From: Salvia splendens
Taxonomy: Eukaryota; Streptophyta; Magnoliopsida; Lamiales; Lamiaceae
DNA: 64,000 nucleotides
Assembly: GCF_004379255.2 (NCBI RefSeq)
Contig: NC_056050.1
Location: 14,060,514-14,124,513 of the forward strand
Direction of reading: 5' to 3'
A model generated the notes under the pieces. The model was not told the origin of the DNA. It made no database searches and was given only the letters and a program-made list of their open reading frames with translations. Within the stretch, counting starts at the first letter, position 1. Every line of letters starts with the position of its first letter. Shown here in pieces: positions 9,942 through 20,996 of the stretch. The position numbers and the translations under genes are program-made.

Positions 9942-12382
9942 TACTTAATTGTTCATTTAGTATGTCGGTTAAACCTCCTTGATGAAACCCTAGCTTATTT
10001 TTCCTTGTTATATTTAAGTCTGTTTAAGTCGCGGTCGCCGCATTTATCATACCCTAGAAGGACGGTCGTGACAATATCTTTGGGATCCATGGAGAATAAT
10101 GAAATTGTACTAAACATAGCAGCTTTAGGCGTCCTAGTCATCACTATCATGGTAAATATATGCATTCATATTGTTCAGATGCATCCATTCACTTCAGATG
10201 TATTCTATATGTTGCTCCCACAAATAGCCTCTCTTGTCATCATGCTCTTCTTCCTTGCAATGTAATGTTGTATGTCCTTGATGCTTCCAACCGCCAAAAG
10301 ATACCTGGAATTGAAGTATAATGAGATGCACAAATTGGTTTCAAATAGACAAGTTGATGGGAGTATTGATGAAGTTGGTGAAAAGGTATTGGGTGATGGC
10401 AGTAACCGGCGACCCACAGTGTGTTGGGAAGATCTGCCATTTCTTCTATTTCAGCTCTCTTATGTATTTTAATAACCCTACTCTCCATCCAAGTTAAACT
10501 TTTGACTTCTCTCCAATTATCCAATTCTACTCTGATCTATTATTGTGTACATAACACTTCAAACTATAGCTGGTCCATCGAGTGGATTCTTAAGATTCAA
10601 TTTCTTGGAGTGTTTGTTGCAACTATAGCTCCTATATCCAGATGCTTCACTGCTTTGACCATCAAGGTCGCTGAGACGGAACAGAAGAGCTTCATAGATG
10701 AACTCAAGGTTGACAAGTACTGGACTTCGAAGCTTGTAGAGTGGAGGGATACATCACTTCCATTTCGAGTTCCAAACCGCCTCTGCAAGAAGCTGTTTTG
10801 TGATGTATTAAGATTTGTTCTAAATTTCTGCATTGTATTTCAGATTCTCTTCGTTTTAGCTGGAAAACTACTTTTATTCCTCTTTGCTATATATGCGAGA
10901 GGATTTTATTCTGTTTTCTGCAAGAATTCAAGAGTGGGAGGACCTCAAGGTTCAAGGGATGGAGCACAACTGGATTTTAGCCAATATGCTCTTCTACTTG
11001 AAGGTGAGCCACAATTGCCTGGTTACATCGTCAAGAACATATGCAATGAGGTTGATAGGCTAATAAAGAAAGGTGAAGAAAATCAATCCACGAATCTGAT
11101 CCGACTTCTGAAAGCATCTTCAAACTTCAATGGGGTGGGACTATTTGACAGCAACCAAGTTCCAAGCTTACATTCTCAAGAACCTCCAAACTGCTGGGCT
11201 CTACCCATCGTGACTTTGACGACTATTACAGTTGCACTTACCAACATTGCAGATGATAAGGCTAACCAGTTATTGGCTAGTGTTAGAGAGGGCTTGTCCA
11301 TCGTGAAAATCATTGAGGGAACTCTAGATGGAAATGAGGAGTTGGAAAGCATCAGAAAAGCTGCAGATGTGGTTTAGGTTGGAGTTGAAGTATATAGAAA
11401 ATGGGATTATAAAGATCTTGACAGCACGAGCTTCAGAGGTGCAACGCACAGGGAAACACTGAGAAACCTCTCCATTGTTGCAGAAAAGATTGTGACAGAA
11501 TTCATGGCTCAAACAAGAGATGTTCTGATGCAGAACCCTCTAAACTGGCCTGTTAGAGTTATTGCTGCTAACTCAATGTACAGAATTGCTCAAACGATCT
11601 TGTTATGGATGCCAAATGGCGAGCACCAAAGTGATGACGAGCTACTTGAGGGTATATCCATCACCATCTCGGATATAATAGCAGCGTGCCTCACCAATCT
11701 AGTGCAGGTCATAACAATCAAGTGTCATATACATGACATCAGAGAAAAAGGCATGAGAGTGTGAGACGAGCATTGGTTCTTTTTGGTGAGAGTAAAGAGA
11801 TTCTTGAAATTCTACGTCCGAGATTGGATGTGGAGAAAGTTGCTACTATTGATGAGTGGAGGGCATCCATGGCGCTGGTTATTGAAAACCCTCCGAAATC
11901 AAGTGATGACGCAACAATAGTGGGGTAGTAATTTTCATATAGTTTACATAGCATCTATGTTTCTCGATCGTATTTGGATTTCAATTACTACAAAATATGA
12001 CTTTAAGAAGCGTGATTATAACTTTTATGTGTCTATTGGTTAGTGCATTTGGTTGTGTTGCAAAATACTGTTATTATCAAGCGTGCAAATTATAACTTAA
12101 ACCATAATTGAGCCGACCATTTTCTCTCCATATTTCTCTCAGGTCTCATTCTTCACTTCCACCATTGTGGTTCAAAGCCTAAGGCCCTACTCGGTACGGT
12201 GGAATTGAATGACATTCCTAATTCCATTCCTTTGCTTGATAAATTTTTCTCTTAGGAATCACCATTCCATTTGGAATGACCATTCCATATGTGAATAGTC
12301 ATTCCATCCATTTAGCTAAGGAATAACCATTCCATTCCCATTTTCCTTTTTTTATAGTTTAAATTTTAACAAAATTCTACTA

Positions 12383-12616
12383 CTCCCTCCGTCCCAAGTT
12401 ACTTGAGTCGTATTCCATTTTGGGTTGTCCAAAGTTACTTGAGTCATTTCTCTTTTTGGCTAAAAATAAAACATCTAATCACACTTACTTTATTCTTTCT
12501 TTTATTTTACTCCCTCTTACTTTATTCTCTCTTCTATTTTATTTAACTCACTAAACACAACTTTCTTAAATCTCATGCCAAAAAGAAATGCCTCAAATAA
12601 CGTGGGACAGAGGGAG
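12383..12616. mobile_element. Stowaway MITE
   Basis: Ends CTCCCTCCGTCCCAAGT and GGGACAGAGGGAG are imperfect inverted repeats flanked by TA on both sides. It is nested in the first ATTCC-rich fold-back unit. Confidence 0.85.
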
Positions 12617-13954
12617 TACATATTATATTATATTATATTATATTTAACTTCAATATCACTCAATTTAATAATTTTTAAATTTTATAATGAAATTAAAATT
12701 TTAGAATTATTAATTATTAAAAAAATCCACAGTAGACACACTCTGCACACACTATGCACACAGCACACGCACTGCACAATTCCATTCCATTTGTATTCCT
12801 TACATTCACCAAGCACAAGAATGGAATGGGGATTCCATTCCATTCCAATCCTCATTCCATTCTCATCTCCATTCCATTCCCTCCTTATTCCATTCTATCT
12901 TACCAACAAGCCCCTAAAGCTATATGACCATAATGTAGCTAGTCATAAATAGCATTTCAGTAAATATATGTATTTTTGGATATTAATAATTTAATTGTCT
13001 CATTTAATGCTTAAGTCAGTTGACAATATAAGCTACTTGGTATGGTGGAATGGAATGGGGTAATGGAATGACATTCTTACCTCCATTCCATTCCTTTGCT
13101 TGGTATTTTATTTCCTTAGGAATGACCATTCCATTCCACATGGGAATAGTCATTCCTTCCATTTAGCTAAGGAATGGCCATTCCATTTGTAAACCTTACA
13201 TTCACCAAGTATATGAATGGAATAGAATTCCCATTCCATTCCCATTTTCATTTCATTCGCATCTCCATTTTATTCCCTCCTCATTCCATTCCATCATACC
13301 AAACCTTCTTGGTATGGTGGAATGAAATGTGGGAATGAAATGAATTCCTACATCCATTCCATTCCTTTGTTTGATATTTTTATTCCTTAGGAATCATCAT
13401 TCCATTTGGAATCACCATTCCATTCCACATGGGAATAGTCGTTCCTTCCATTTAGCTAAGGAATGACAATTCCATTCAATTTTCTCTTTTCTTTTTATTT
13501 TAGATTTTAATTATAAAACATAGTAGTATTATATTATATTTAAATTTAATATCACTCAATTTTATAATTTTAAAATTTTATAATAAAACTAAAATTTAGA
13601 ATTTTTAATTATTAATAAAAATCCACACTATACACATTGTACACTACACACACATTACACATAATTTACACGCACTACTTAATTCCATTCCATTTTGTCT
13701 TACATTAACCAAGTACAAGAATGTAATGGAATCACCATTCCATTCCCATCCTCATTCCATTCTCATCTCCATTCTATTCCATTCCCTCCTTATTCTATTC
13801 CATCATACCAAGAAGCTTATGGCGGAATGGAATGACATTCCTAACTCCATTCCATTCCCTTGCTTGGTATTTTTCTCATTAGGAATCACCATTCCATTCC
13901 ACATGGAACTATCCATTCCTTCCATTAGCTAAGGAATGGCCATTTCATTCCATT

Positions 13955-14195
13955 TCACACACACAACCCCCACCCACACACAACACCAACACACACACAC
14001 AACAACAACAACACCAACACAAACACACACACACACATCAACATACAGCAACACATGCGCGCGCAGCGCGCACACACAACAACACATACGCGCGCGGCAC
14101 ATAGCAACGCTCAACAACACATGCACATACACACAGACACACATACCCCCACCTATATACACACACATCAACACATAAATACACCACATATGCAC
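13955..14195. repeat. CA-rich microsatellite with CGCG interruptions
   Basis: About 240 bases of irregular CACACA, ACAACAACA and CACAT repeats, broken by two GCGCGC patches near 14055-14100. Open frames on both strands here (His/Thr-rich or Val/Cys-rich) are repeat artefacts. Confidence 0.9.
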
Positions 14196-14327
14196 ACACT
14201 CATTTACGTGTATAGTACAAAATAATATGATCCAAAATATTTGGAAAAACTATTTTTAAATAAATATTATTTTTAGTAGAATCAACATTATTAATTATAC
14301 ATATTTCATTTCATTTCATTTCTTATA

Positions 14328-14586
14328 CTCCCTCCGTCCGCCATTAAATGTTCCATTTTTCATTTTTCGTCTGCCGCCAATAAATGTCATTTCACTTTTA
14401 CTATATTTGGTTAGTGGACCCTACATTCCACTAACTCATTCACTCACATTTTTTTATAAAACCAATATATAAAAGTAGACCCCACATTCCACAAACTTTT
14501 TCTACCCACTTTACTTTATAAAGTCAAACAATTTCTTAAAATCCGTGTCGGTCAAATATGAAACATTTAATCATGGACGGAGGAAG
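14328..14586. mobile_element. Stowaway MITE
   Basis: CTCCCTCCGTCCGCCATTAA at the left and its approximate complement ATGGACGGAGGAAG at the right, flanked by TA. It is nested in the fourth fold-back unit. Confidence 0.85.
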
Positions 14587-14760
14587 TATTATTTGTAGTT
14601 ACCAAGCATATGAATAGAATCGATCAATGAATAACAATTCTATTCCATTTATATTCCTTGCACTTACCAAGCATAAGAATAGAACCATCTCCGTTCCATT
14701 TCATTCCCTCCGTTCCATTCCATTCCCTCCTCATTCCATTCCACCGTACCATGAAGGCGC

Positions 14761-15227
14761 TAAAGGTTTTATTTGTGCAAAAAAAAAGAATGAATAGGCA
14801 GATTCTATTGAGCAAATGTTTTTCTTCACGTTGTGTATATTATATGATATGATGTGGAAAATATTTTAAGAAGTAAGATTAATAGAAAAATTTATGCGTT
14901 GGGCCATGCCCTGCCCCAGGCGCCTAACCTCTCTCCTTGCTGAGCCAGTCGCCGGGCGGAGTGGTGCGTCCCGGGTTTTTTCCGTTTTGGATGCTCTTAG
15001 AGACAGTCCATTAATTGGTCCCATGCTTTGCTAATAATTAATGCATTAACACAGATTTTCCTGCCAACTATAATTGTCACGAAAACATTTTATTTTTATT
15101 TTATTTATTTCTCATTGAAAATACATAAAGTTATATTGGCCCTTAGCTAAATCCTTCGATTAAAACGAGCAATCTCTAATAAGGCACTAGACCAGAAAAA
15201 TAATGGACAAGAAACCGTCCCTGCAAC
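14761..15227. other. Spacer without recognisable gene
   Basis: A mostly AT-rich stretch with one GC-rich patch (about 14910-14980, containing CCCAGGCGCCTAACC). No coding frame, repeat or terminus could be identified. Confidence 0.4.
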
Positions 15228-15822
15228 TGGGGATGTCAATATAGTCCGTAACTCGTGGACTGACCCGAATTGCCCGCTAAATTTATAGGATTAGAGTTGA
15301 TAATTTCTAGCCCGATAAAATTACAAGCCGATTAGCCCGCAATCTGTTAGGGTCAGACCTGAAAACCCGATAAATTTTTTATTGTTCTTTGTTTGGCTCC
15401 TAATTCAACACTTTATTGATTATTTTTATGTATAGATAGCTAAAAAAATAACTTTCAATTTTATATTCAATATATAAATTATGTATTAAACTTTTATTAA
15501 TATAATAATAGATAAATAAATTAGAAACTTTAAATTCACTAAAAAATGCGTGAAACAAGATTTAAAAATTCTTATGTTTATGTTTTATTTTGCACAAATT
15601 TTAAATATTAGTATTTGATCACGTTTATGTTTGAGTTTAAGCATATATTACAAATTTATCATAATTAAATGATTTACATTTTATCAATGTAACTATTTTT
15701 CATCATTATTTATTGGATTGATCTCATGTTAATTTTATCGGTAGCAACTCGATTAACCCGCTGGGCTAGCCCGAAACCCGACCTTTTAGGTTAGTTGAAC
15801 TTTTATAAGTAGAAAAAACCAC
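15228..15822. mobile_element. hAT-like element, right end lost
   Basis: It starts GGGGATGTCAATATAG, contains repeated GCCCG/CCCGA motifs and ends in ACTTTTATAAGTAGAAAAAACC. This is the same layout as the complete element at 56894-58172 (TAGGGATGTCAAT start, CTTTTATAACCCGAAAAAATC near its right side). The final 100 or so bases and the right terminal repeat are missing; Harbinger ORF1 sequence begins immediately after. Confidence 0.6.
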
Positions 15823-15832
15823 AACATGATTA

Positions 15833-16526
15833 GCGAACAACCAGCGAGAGATCGCGTACTGGGAACGCATCGCGGACCTCTACAATTCGGTCAAGCCGCC
15901 GACCGCGTACAAGCGCAAGCGTGAGCAACTCCTCAAGCACTGGGATCAAGTCAAGAAGCAAGTGAACTTGTACGCGGCGGAGTTCGAGAAGTTCACGCTG
16001 TCACAGGTGAGCGGCGAGAGCGCGAGCGACGTGCGCACTAAAGCGATGTTGTCGTACCGGTCGATGTTCGGCGATTTTAAGCATGAGGCCATCTGGGCGC
16101 TCTTGAGGGAGAAGCAGAAGTTCCAAGGTGGAATTCTGCACACTGGTACGCCGAAGAGGACGAAGGTCACCGAAGTTGGTGACTACACGAGCAGCGGCAG
16201 CGGCAGTCACCCGGTTGACCTCAACCGGACGTACGTGGATGAAGGGAGTTCCGGCACACCGGTGTCCTTCCGGCGTCAAGGCTGCGAAGGCCAAGGGGAA
16301 GGCGACCGCGACCTCATCGTCGACCGCTGCAACCCAAGCTCCGGTCCCGGTAGAGCTCCCGACCCAGACGGCCACCGCGTTTGAGTCGTTAGTAACAGCG
16401 TCGATGGCAAGGACGATGTTGCAGACGCACAGGGCCCTCAATAAGTGTACCGACCCCGACGAAGCTGAATATCTCCGGGCGTTACTCGATGAGCTGCGTC
16501 GGAAGTTGGGAATTGGTCCGACTTAG
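15833..16526 (+). pseudogene. Harbinger ORF1 (Myb/NAM-associated) fragment
   Basis: The frame from 15833 reads IAYWERIADLYNSVKP, KREQLLKHWDQVKKQVN and MFGDFKHEAIWALLREKQKF, typical of the DNA-binding partner protein (often annotated as NAM-associated or glutathione transferase T3-like) encoded beside PIF/Harbinger transposases. A frame change near 16260 passes to a Lys/Ala/Thr-rich linker and a C-terminal helix DPDEAEYLRALLDELRRKLG ending at TAG 16524. The N-terminal Myb-like part is missing. Base composition is much richer in GC than the flanks. Confidence 0.78.
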
Positions 16527-16712
16527 ATTTTTGTTTTATTAGTTCAATGATGTAACTTTTTTTTATTAAAACTTCGCCGTTTGTTATTTAGACCGTTTTT
16601 TATTTACTCGTTACTTGTTATTTGAAAACAGTTAAATTAATTAAACAAAACAATAAAATGATGATGTGGCGCGCCATAGGGCGCACCTTAGGGCGCCCCA
16701 TTGCTAATGCTC
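16527..16712. mobile_element. Right end of the Harbinger element
   Basis: After the ORF1 stop, sequence runs to GGCGCCCCATTGCTAATGCTC, the complement of the GAGCATTAGCAATGG-type terminus of plant PIF/Harbinger elements. The left end of this element is not present. Confidence 0.65.
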
Positions 16713-16981
16713 TATTAGATGTATCCAATGCTATTTTTTATTTCCATAGCTCGACATTCATTTCCACGATGTGGATCTAAGATTGTGAATTAAAAATAGG
16801 TGACATTATAATTGAGTCCAGCATCAATAACATGGAACCCTAAACCGTAGTAACTCTGATATTGCCAATTGCCAAGGTAAATAGAAATAAGAGCACCATA
16901 AACTAAATTAAAAATAATTTTTAAATGTATATTGAAACACAACTGAAAGAGATTAAAATCCTCAACAACAACAAATATATA

Positions 16982-17211
16982 CTCCCTCCGTTCCATTACA
17001 TATGACACATTTCTTTTAGGCATAAGTTTTTATGTAGTGGTGTTTAATGGTTAAATAAAGAAAGAATAAAGTAGGAGTGAGAAAAAAATAGAGAGAAAAA
17101 GTAGGAGAGGGGATAAAGTAAGACATAAATATAGTATTGCTTTTTTACCATAAAAGGAAATATGGACGATCCATAAAGGAATACGCAACACTTATAGTGA
17201 GACGGAAGAAG
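16982..17211. mobile_element. Stowaway MITE, right end decayed
   Basis: The left end CTCCCTCCGTTCC follows TA. The right end reads GAGACGGAAGAAG, a weakened complement. The Copia solo LTR is inserted exactly at this right edge, so its target duplication AGAAG is the last five bases of the MITE. Confidence 0.75.
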
Positions 17212-19041
17212 TGTTGGGGTTTGCATAGCGGAAATTGCAAATTAAATAAATCCACAAAAGAATCTATTTAGGAGATTATGTGGGTCGATTCAATTTCATG
17301 CTACAACATATAGAGACATGCTATTGCGCAATTAATCACATAATTTAGAATTAAATTATGATGTTGAATACTTACAATTATTATTCTCCAAAGAATCGAA
17401 GTGACTTGTTACTTCTCCACGTGTAGATCTTGAAGCTTGATTGTGATTGCAAGACCAAAGATCTTCTAACCTATGACCCAACTCTAGATCTAAATTCCTT
17501 GTGGGAGGAATCTCTTAGAAATTATAAGGATCTTGAAGGAGAAGACAAGAAAAACCAATTGCACACACTATGCAATTTCGAAATCTTCTATTAGTGAGGA
17601 GCTCGAAAATTGCAAGCTTGGTGGCTAGGTTTAGGTTTTGTGTAATGTATATTTGTCACACCCCCTTCATCCCTATTTATAGAGTGTGTGATGGGCTAGG
17701 TTATGGATCTATAGGGCTTGGATTGGGCCTCCCCTATTGAACCTTCTTTACTAATTAAATTATAACCCATAATTTAATATAAGGCCAATGGAATATTTCT
17801 TGTGCCACTATAGAAGAAATACTGACCGCCCATCCAATCCGTGATTACAAGCAATCCGGGTTAACTTCTTTAATATATTATTTCCCATGTTTAAGACATT
17901 CTATATCCATTAATTGATTTGTAGTCTGCTATGGACTTTAAATTAATTAATATTTTATTTCCAAGAGTTTGTCTAGTACGAGATGTATATTAAAATAATA
18001 TACTTTGCTTTTCTAATTATTCTTAGATTAAATCCAAACCGGCCGGGTTTCTGAATAATCAAACTTCTCTCGAACACCTCTTGGGGATATAGTCAAACCG
18101 TGCAGGCACATGATTCAATGTAATAATAAAACTGACACCATACTAGTTATTAATTACTACTACCCAAGATCTGAAGGCGCTCGTTAGGATGGACCAGTTG
18201 GGATATCCTAACTTCCGCTACCGACATAGAGATGTGGATTGAGCGTGAGCTCATGACGGTTTTATTTAGCATTTCTTGTCGTCTTGATAGCGTGGAGGAT
18301 CCCGACATGTGGGACCTCTGGTTCACATTTTCATGTTCTCAGTTTCGATCTTAGTCACTTTTGGGCTAAGATCATGTTGTTGGAACATTTTATTTGATCT
18401 CATTTACGGGTTAGGGATCTGCCTTAACCCCCCGCCCACAAAGGGCGATTTTTTATTAAAAAAATTACTACTACCCAAGATATCAGGAATATTCAGTTGC
18501 GAAAAACCCGCACCTACTGATAAGTCAAAGCAACGTCTGATTAAATAACGTGTGTCCTATATTATTACAAAGATTAAGAAATATTAAATCTCTAGGACAT
18601 CGTCTTTCAGTAGATAGCAATAAAGACGTGTCTATACTTTAGATCCATTCAATGCTATACCACACCAGTGTCACTAGTAATTCTCAAGGTAAAGATGACT
18701 TTCGGATGAACACTGCAATCTTTCGCGGTAGGTAGCCAAAGCCTATCTAGGTTGTGAAAAAGTTTTACTTCTACAAGGTTCCGGCTGAGTCACCTACTGT
18801 GATGACCTGTTCCACGACCTAGCCTTCAATTTAGAAGACTTAGACTGATTTTACTTTCCAACATTTTAATTATATAATTAAATATATAATTAAAGACGGT
18901 CAATACCCATTAAAGTAATATACACAACATGAAGAAAATATTTATTATTCTCATTAAATAAGGAGAGTTTACAATATACAAGCAATTTATCAAATTCATA
19001 ATAAACTCAAAAAATGCTTTTTTAGTGTATATGTTCCAACA
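17212..19041 (-). mobile_element. Solo Copia-type LTR, 1.83 kb, with AGAAG duplication
   Basis: The unit starts TGTTGGGG and ends TTCCAACA, with AGAAG at 17207-17211 and again at 19042-19046. There is no primer site, coding region or second LTR, so it is a solo LTR left by recombination between the two LTRs of a full element. Shared segments with 1-612 (in reverse complement) show that the element lay in minus orientation. No reading frame inside is credible. Confidence 0.85.
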
Positions 19042-19070
19042 AGAAGTACATTAATATAACAACAAAAAAT

Positions 19071-19500
19071 ACTCCCTCCGTCTCATAGAAATATGCCATT
19101 TGAATTTGGCATGGTCTGAACAATACCTAAAATCAGATCACTCTCCATCGCTGACATCAAACCCTGAACGTATAGAAATGTGTAGATTATATACTACCAA
19201 TATCATGTACTCCCTCTATCCGCGAATAGGAGTCCCGCTTTTCCATTTTAGTCCATCTGTGAGTAGAAGTCCCGATTTACTTTTACTATAAATGATAATA
19301 GGGTCCTACATTTCACTAACTCATTTCATTCACATTTCATTTAAAACTAATACTCCCTCCGTCCACCATTAGGAGTCCTGATCACTTTTGCGTACTCGTT
19401 TTATGAAAATGATAATAAATAGTTGAACCGGAGAAATGGTAAGGTAAGAGAGAGAAAAATGTTGACAAGACTCTCTTCTCAACATTATTCTATCTCTTAC
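19071..19500. repeat. Three Stowaway-like end fragments
   Basis: CTCCCTCCGTCTC (19072), CTCCCTCTATCCGCGAATAG (19210) and CTCCCTCCGTCCACCATTAG (19353) are left termini of Stowaway-type MITEs with no matching right termini. The third is cut at 19501 by the Athila LTR. Its missing right half is not found after the far Athila end at 43429. Confidence 0.6.
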
Positions 19501-20673
19501 TGATAAGGCTCATTTCATGCATCGGTTTGGGGGTAAATTGTACGCTACTTGATCGGTTTTATCGCGCAAAACAAGTGTTAAATGTGCAGAAATGCCACTT
19601 GACCAAGGCAACAAGGCCAGACTGATCAAGCAAGTACAATAGGCGAAAAGGCCAGAAAGCAGGGGAGTTGATCAAGGGGAGTAATCAAGCATCAATGAGG
19701 GGACCGCTGGCTTCCAGGAGAAGGACACATGAGGCTATGAGTTGGATGGTGTGGATCATTCTGTTATCAAGGACAACGTTCTAGAAGGGGACATGTGCTA
19801 ATATATGAGACGCAAGGACGGAGCTGAGTCACGAATCTGTTACAAAAAAGCATCGTCATTCTAGATGGAAAGCACGTAGCAATCAATGAGTCGCTCACTC
19901 TCAGCATGAGTGAATATTCCCTGCCAAGATCGTTATCCAGCTGGAAGTCATGCCAAGCCTATAAATAGAGCATGTGCCACCACGCAAAGAAGATCCGATC
20001 CTTTACTTTCCGTCTTTAGTTTAGTTTAGTTTAGCTCTCTAGTCTACTTCAGTTCTCTAGATAGCTTAGATAAAGTAACGCTTAGTTAGAAAGGGCGATC
20101 GAAGGAGCGCTGCAGAATACTTGATATCTGTCGGCGTATTCTTAAATTTCCCGCCGAGGATCTTCTCGGTTTTACTTGCTTTCGTATTTTCGAAGTGTTA
20201 GCTTAGTTTAAATTTCACGCTGTACTGTTCTGAGTTTTAGTTTTAATCGAAGCTGTTTTCGTTTTCATCATGGTGTTTACTGTTTCACGTAGTTAATTTT
20301 CATTCCAGTCTGAAATTCACTTGACCAAGTAGTTAAAATTTCCTTGATCAAGTTAGTGACTTAAATTCTGTCTATAGTAAAAATCAGTAGTTAAAAATTT
20401 ACTAGATCAAGTTAAAGCGTGGCAGCAGCCAACCCCCATGTTCACTACTCACACACTTGATACACTAGCTTCTCTGTGGGATCGACCCGAACTTGCCGTT
20501 TTACTGTTAAAGTAGTGCAAAATTAGGAGTTTATAAATTACATTGGTGGCGTGCGATAGCAAGATCAATTTGATCAAGTGGCAACGACATTTGCTAACTG
20601 ATCCATCCGGTTCAGTTATCTCTTCCATATAACTTGAATCCAAGAGAAAAAGCCGCGATCGTTAGGCCCACCA
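19501..20673 (+). repeat. Athila 5' LTR
   Basis: It begins TGATAAGGCTCATTTCATG, as does the 3' LTR at 31419, and ends in GTTAGGCCCACCA just before the primer site. A GTGGCAGCAGCC and TCTCTGTGGGATCGACCC pair near 20416-20490 is shared with the 3' LTR at 43128-43197. A TATAAATAGAG box is present at about 19960. Length is about 1.17 kb. Confidence 0.8.
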
Positions 20674-20676
20674 AAA

Positions 20677-20694
20677 TGGCGTCGTTGCCGGGGA
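20677..20694 (+). other. Athila primer-binding site (tRNA-Asp type)
   Basis: TGGCGTCGTTGCCGGGGA differs at one base (T for C) from the complement of the plant tRNA-Asp 3' end, the primer generally used by Athila elements. It lies three bases after the LTR. Confidence 0.75.
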
Positions 20695-20996
20695 AGCATG
20701 GTGTTATTTTATGTTTGTGTGTAGCGCATAGGTGTATATAATTTTATTTCCTTCTTTTCTCATTTGTTTTTTTTCTTCTGTTGATGTGAAGGTACCAACG
20801 CGGTGGACACTAGAATCATCCCTTTTTATACAGAGAAACTAACGCGCGTTGGAGAGTCCAGGAAGCCGGCGTAGTTACCTCTCGTTACAGAGCCGCACTA
20901 GCAGCAGCGGTAGTCGCTGATCAACTGACCAGCGAAGAAGAAGGAGAGCAGAACGCGCAACCTAAACCACTACCACTTGAACAAGCAGAAGCAGAG

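Larger units (their letters stand above)
4486..10073. mobile_element. Aberrant Gypsy/Tekay (chromovirus) insertion with inverted ends
   Basis: The 5,588-bp insert starts TGTCACGACCGCCC and ends GGACGGTCGTGACA. The left 370 bases are the reverse complement of the last part of the LTR on the right, so both outer ends are the LTR 3' terminus. Inside, an RT/RNase H fragment lies on the minus strand (4862-5303) and an integrase/chromodomain fragment plus a full LTR on the plus strand (5306-10073). The strand flips between 5303 and 5306. A normal element would have LTRs in the same direction, so this looks like an inverted dimer made before integration, for instance by template switching. Confidence 0.85.
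6873..10073 (+). repeat. Full Tekay LTR, about 3.2 kb
   Basis: The LTR begins TGTAACGCCCC after the purine-rich stretch AAGAGTGGTAGGA, the usual arrangement in this lineage, and ends GGTCGTGACA. Length is 3,201 bases including a 201-base MITE at 9741-9941. It holds no gene; apparent reading frames in it are chance. It carries a good core promoter at 7790-7797. Confidence 0.82.
4152..11928 (+). pseudogene. Plant-specific multi-pass membrane protein, split by a retrotransposon
   Basis: The gene has two parts, 4152-4485 and 10079-11928. The first encodes an N-terminal hydrophobic region (MPWIGLYIAAATALC, then SLNAFSLTI and MKLPVDLTS). The second resumes in the same frame with LGSMENNEIVLNIAALGVLV and further membrane segments. 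These features fit an uncharacterised plant family of large, mostly intronless membrane proteins; its function is unknown. A family motif YWVMAVTGDPQ is readable near 10385-10420. Damage beyond the insertion includes an in-frame TAA at 10263, frame changes near 10400-10440, a stop at 11375 and a further frame change near 11760. The C-terminal part (KYWTSKLVEWRD, LLRLL-type helices) is otherwise well kept up to TAG at 11926-11928. Confidence 0.8.
12181..14760. repeat. Cluster of four ATTCC-rich fold-back elements
   Basis: Four units begin GGTACGGTGGAAT or GGTATGGTGGAAT and end with the complement (ATTCCATCATACC or ATTCCACCGTACC): about 12181-12917, 13039-13300, 13311-13809 and 13810-14760. Each carries internal sub-motifs TTAGCTAAGGAATG and CCATTCCATTCC, so large parts can fold back on themselves. 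Units 1 and 4 are enlarged by nested Stowaway MITEs, and unit 4 also by a CA-rich microsatellite. No protein is encoded. Class assignment is uncertain (hAT-like non-autonomous is my guess). Confidence 0.65.

Noticed and set aside
13929..14195. His/Thr-rich and Val/Cys-rich proteins
   Set aside because: Translation of a CA/CAACA microsatellite; no sequence constraint visible.
12181..14760. GGAAT-type pericentromeric satellite
   Set aside because: The pentamers lie inside units with defined inverted ends and unique interiors, not in a regular tandem array; the likeness to animal satellites is compositional.
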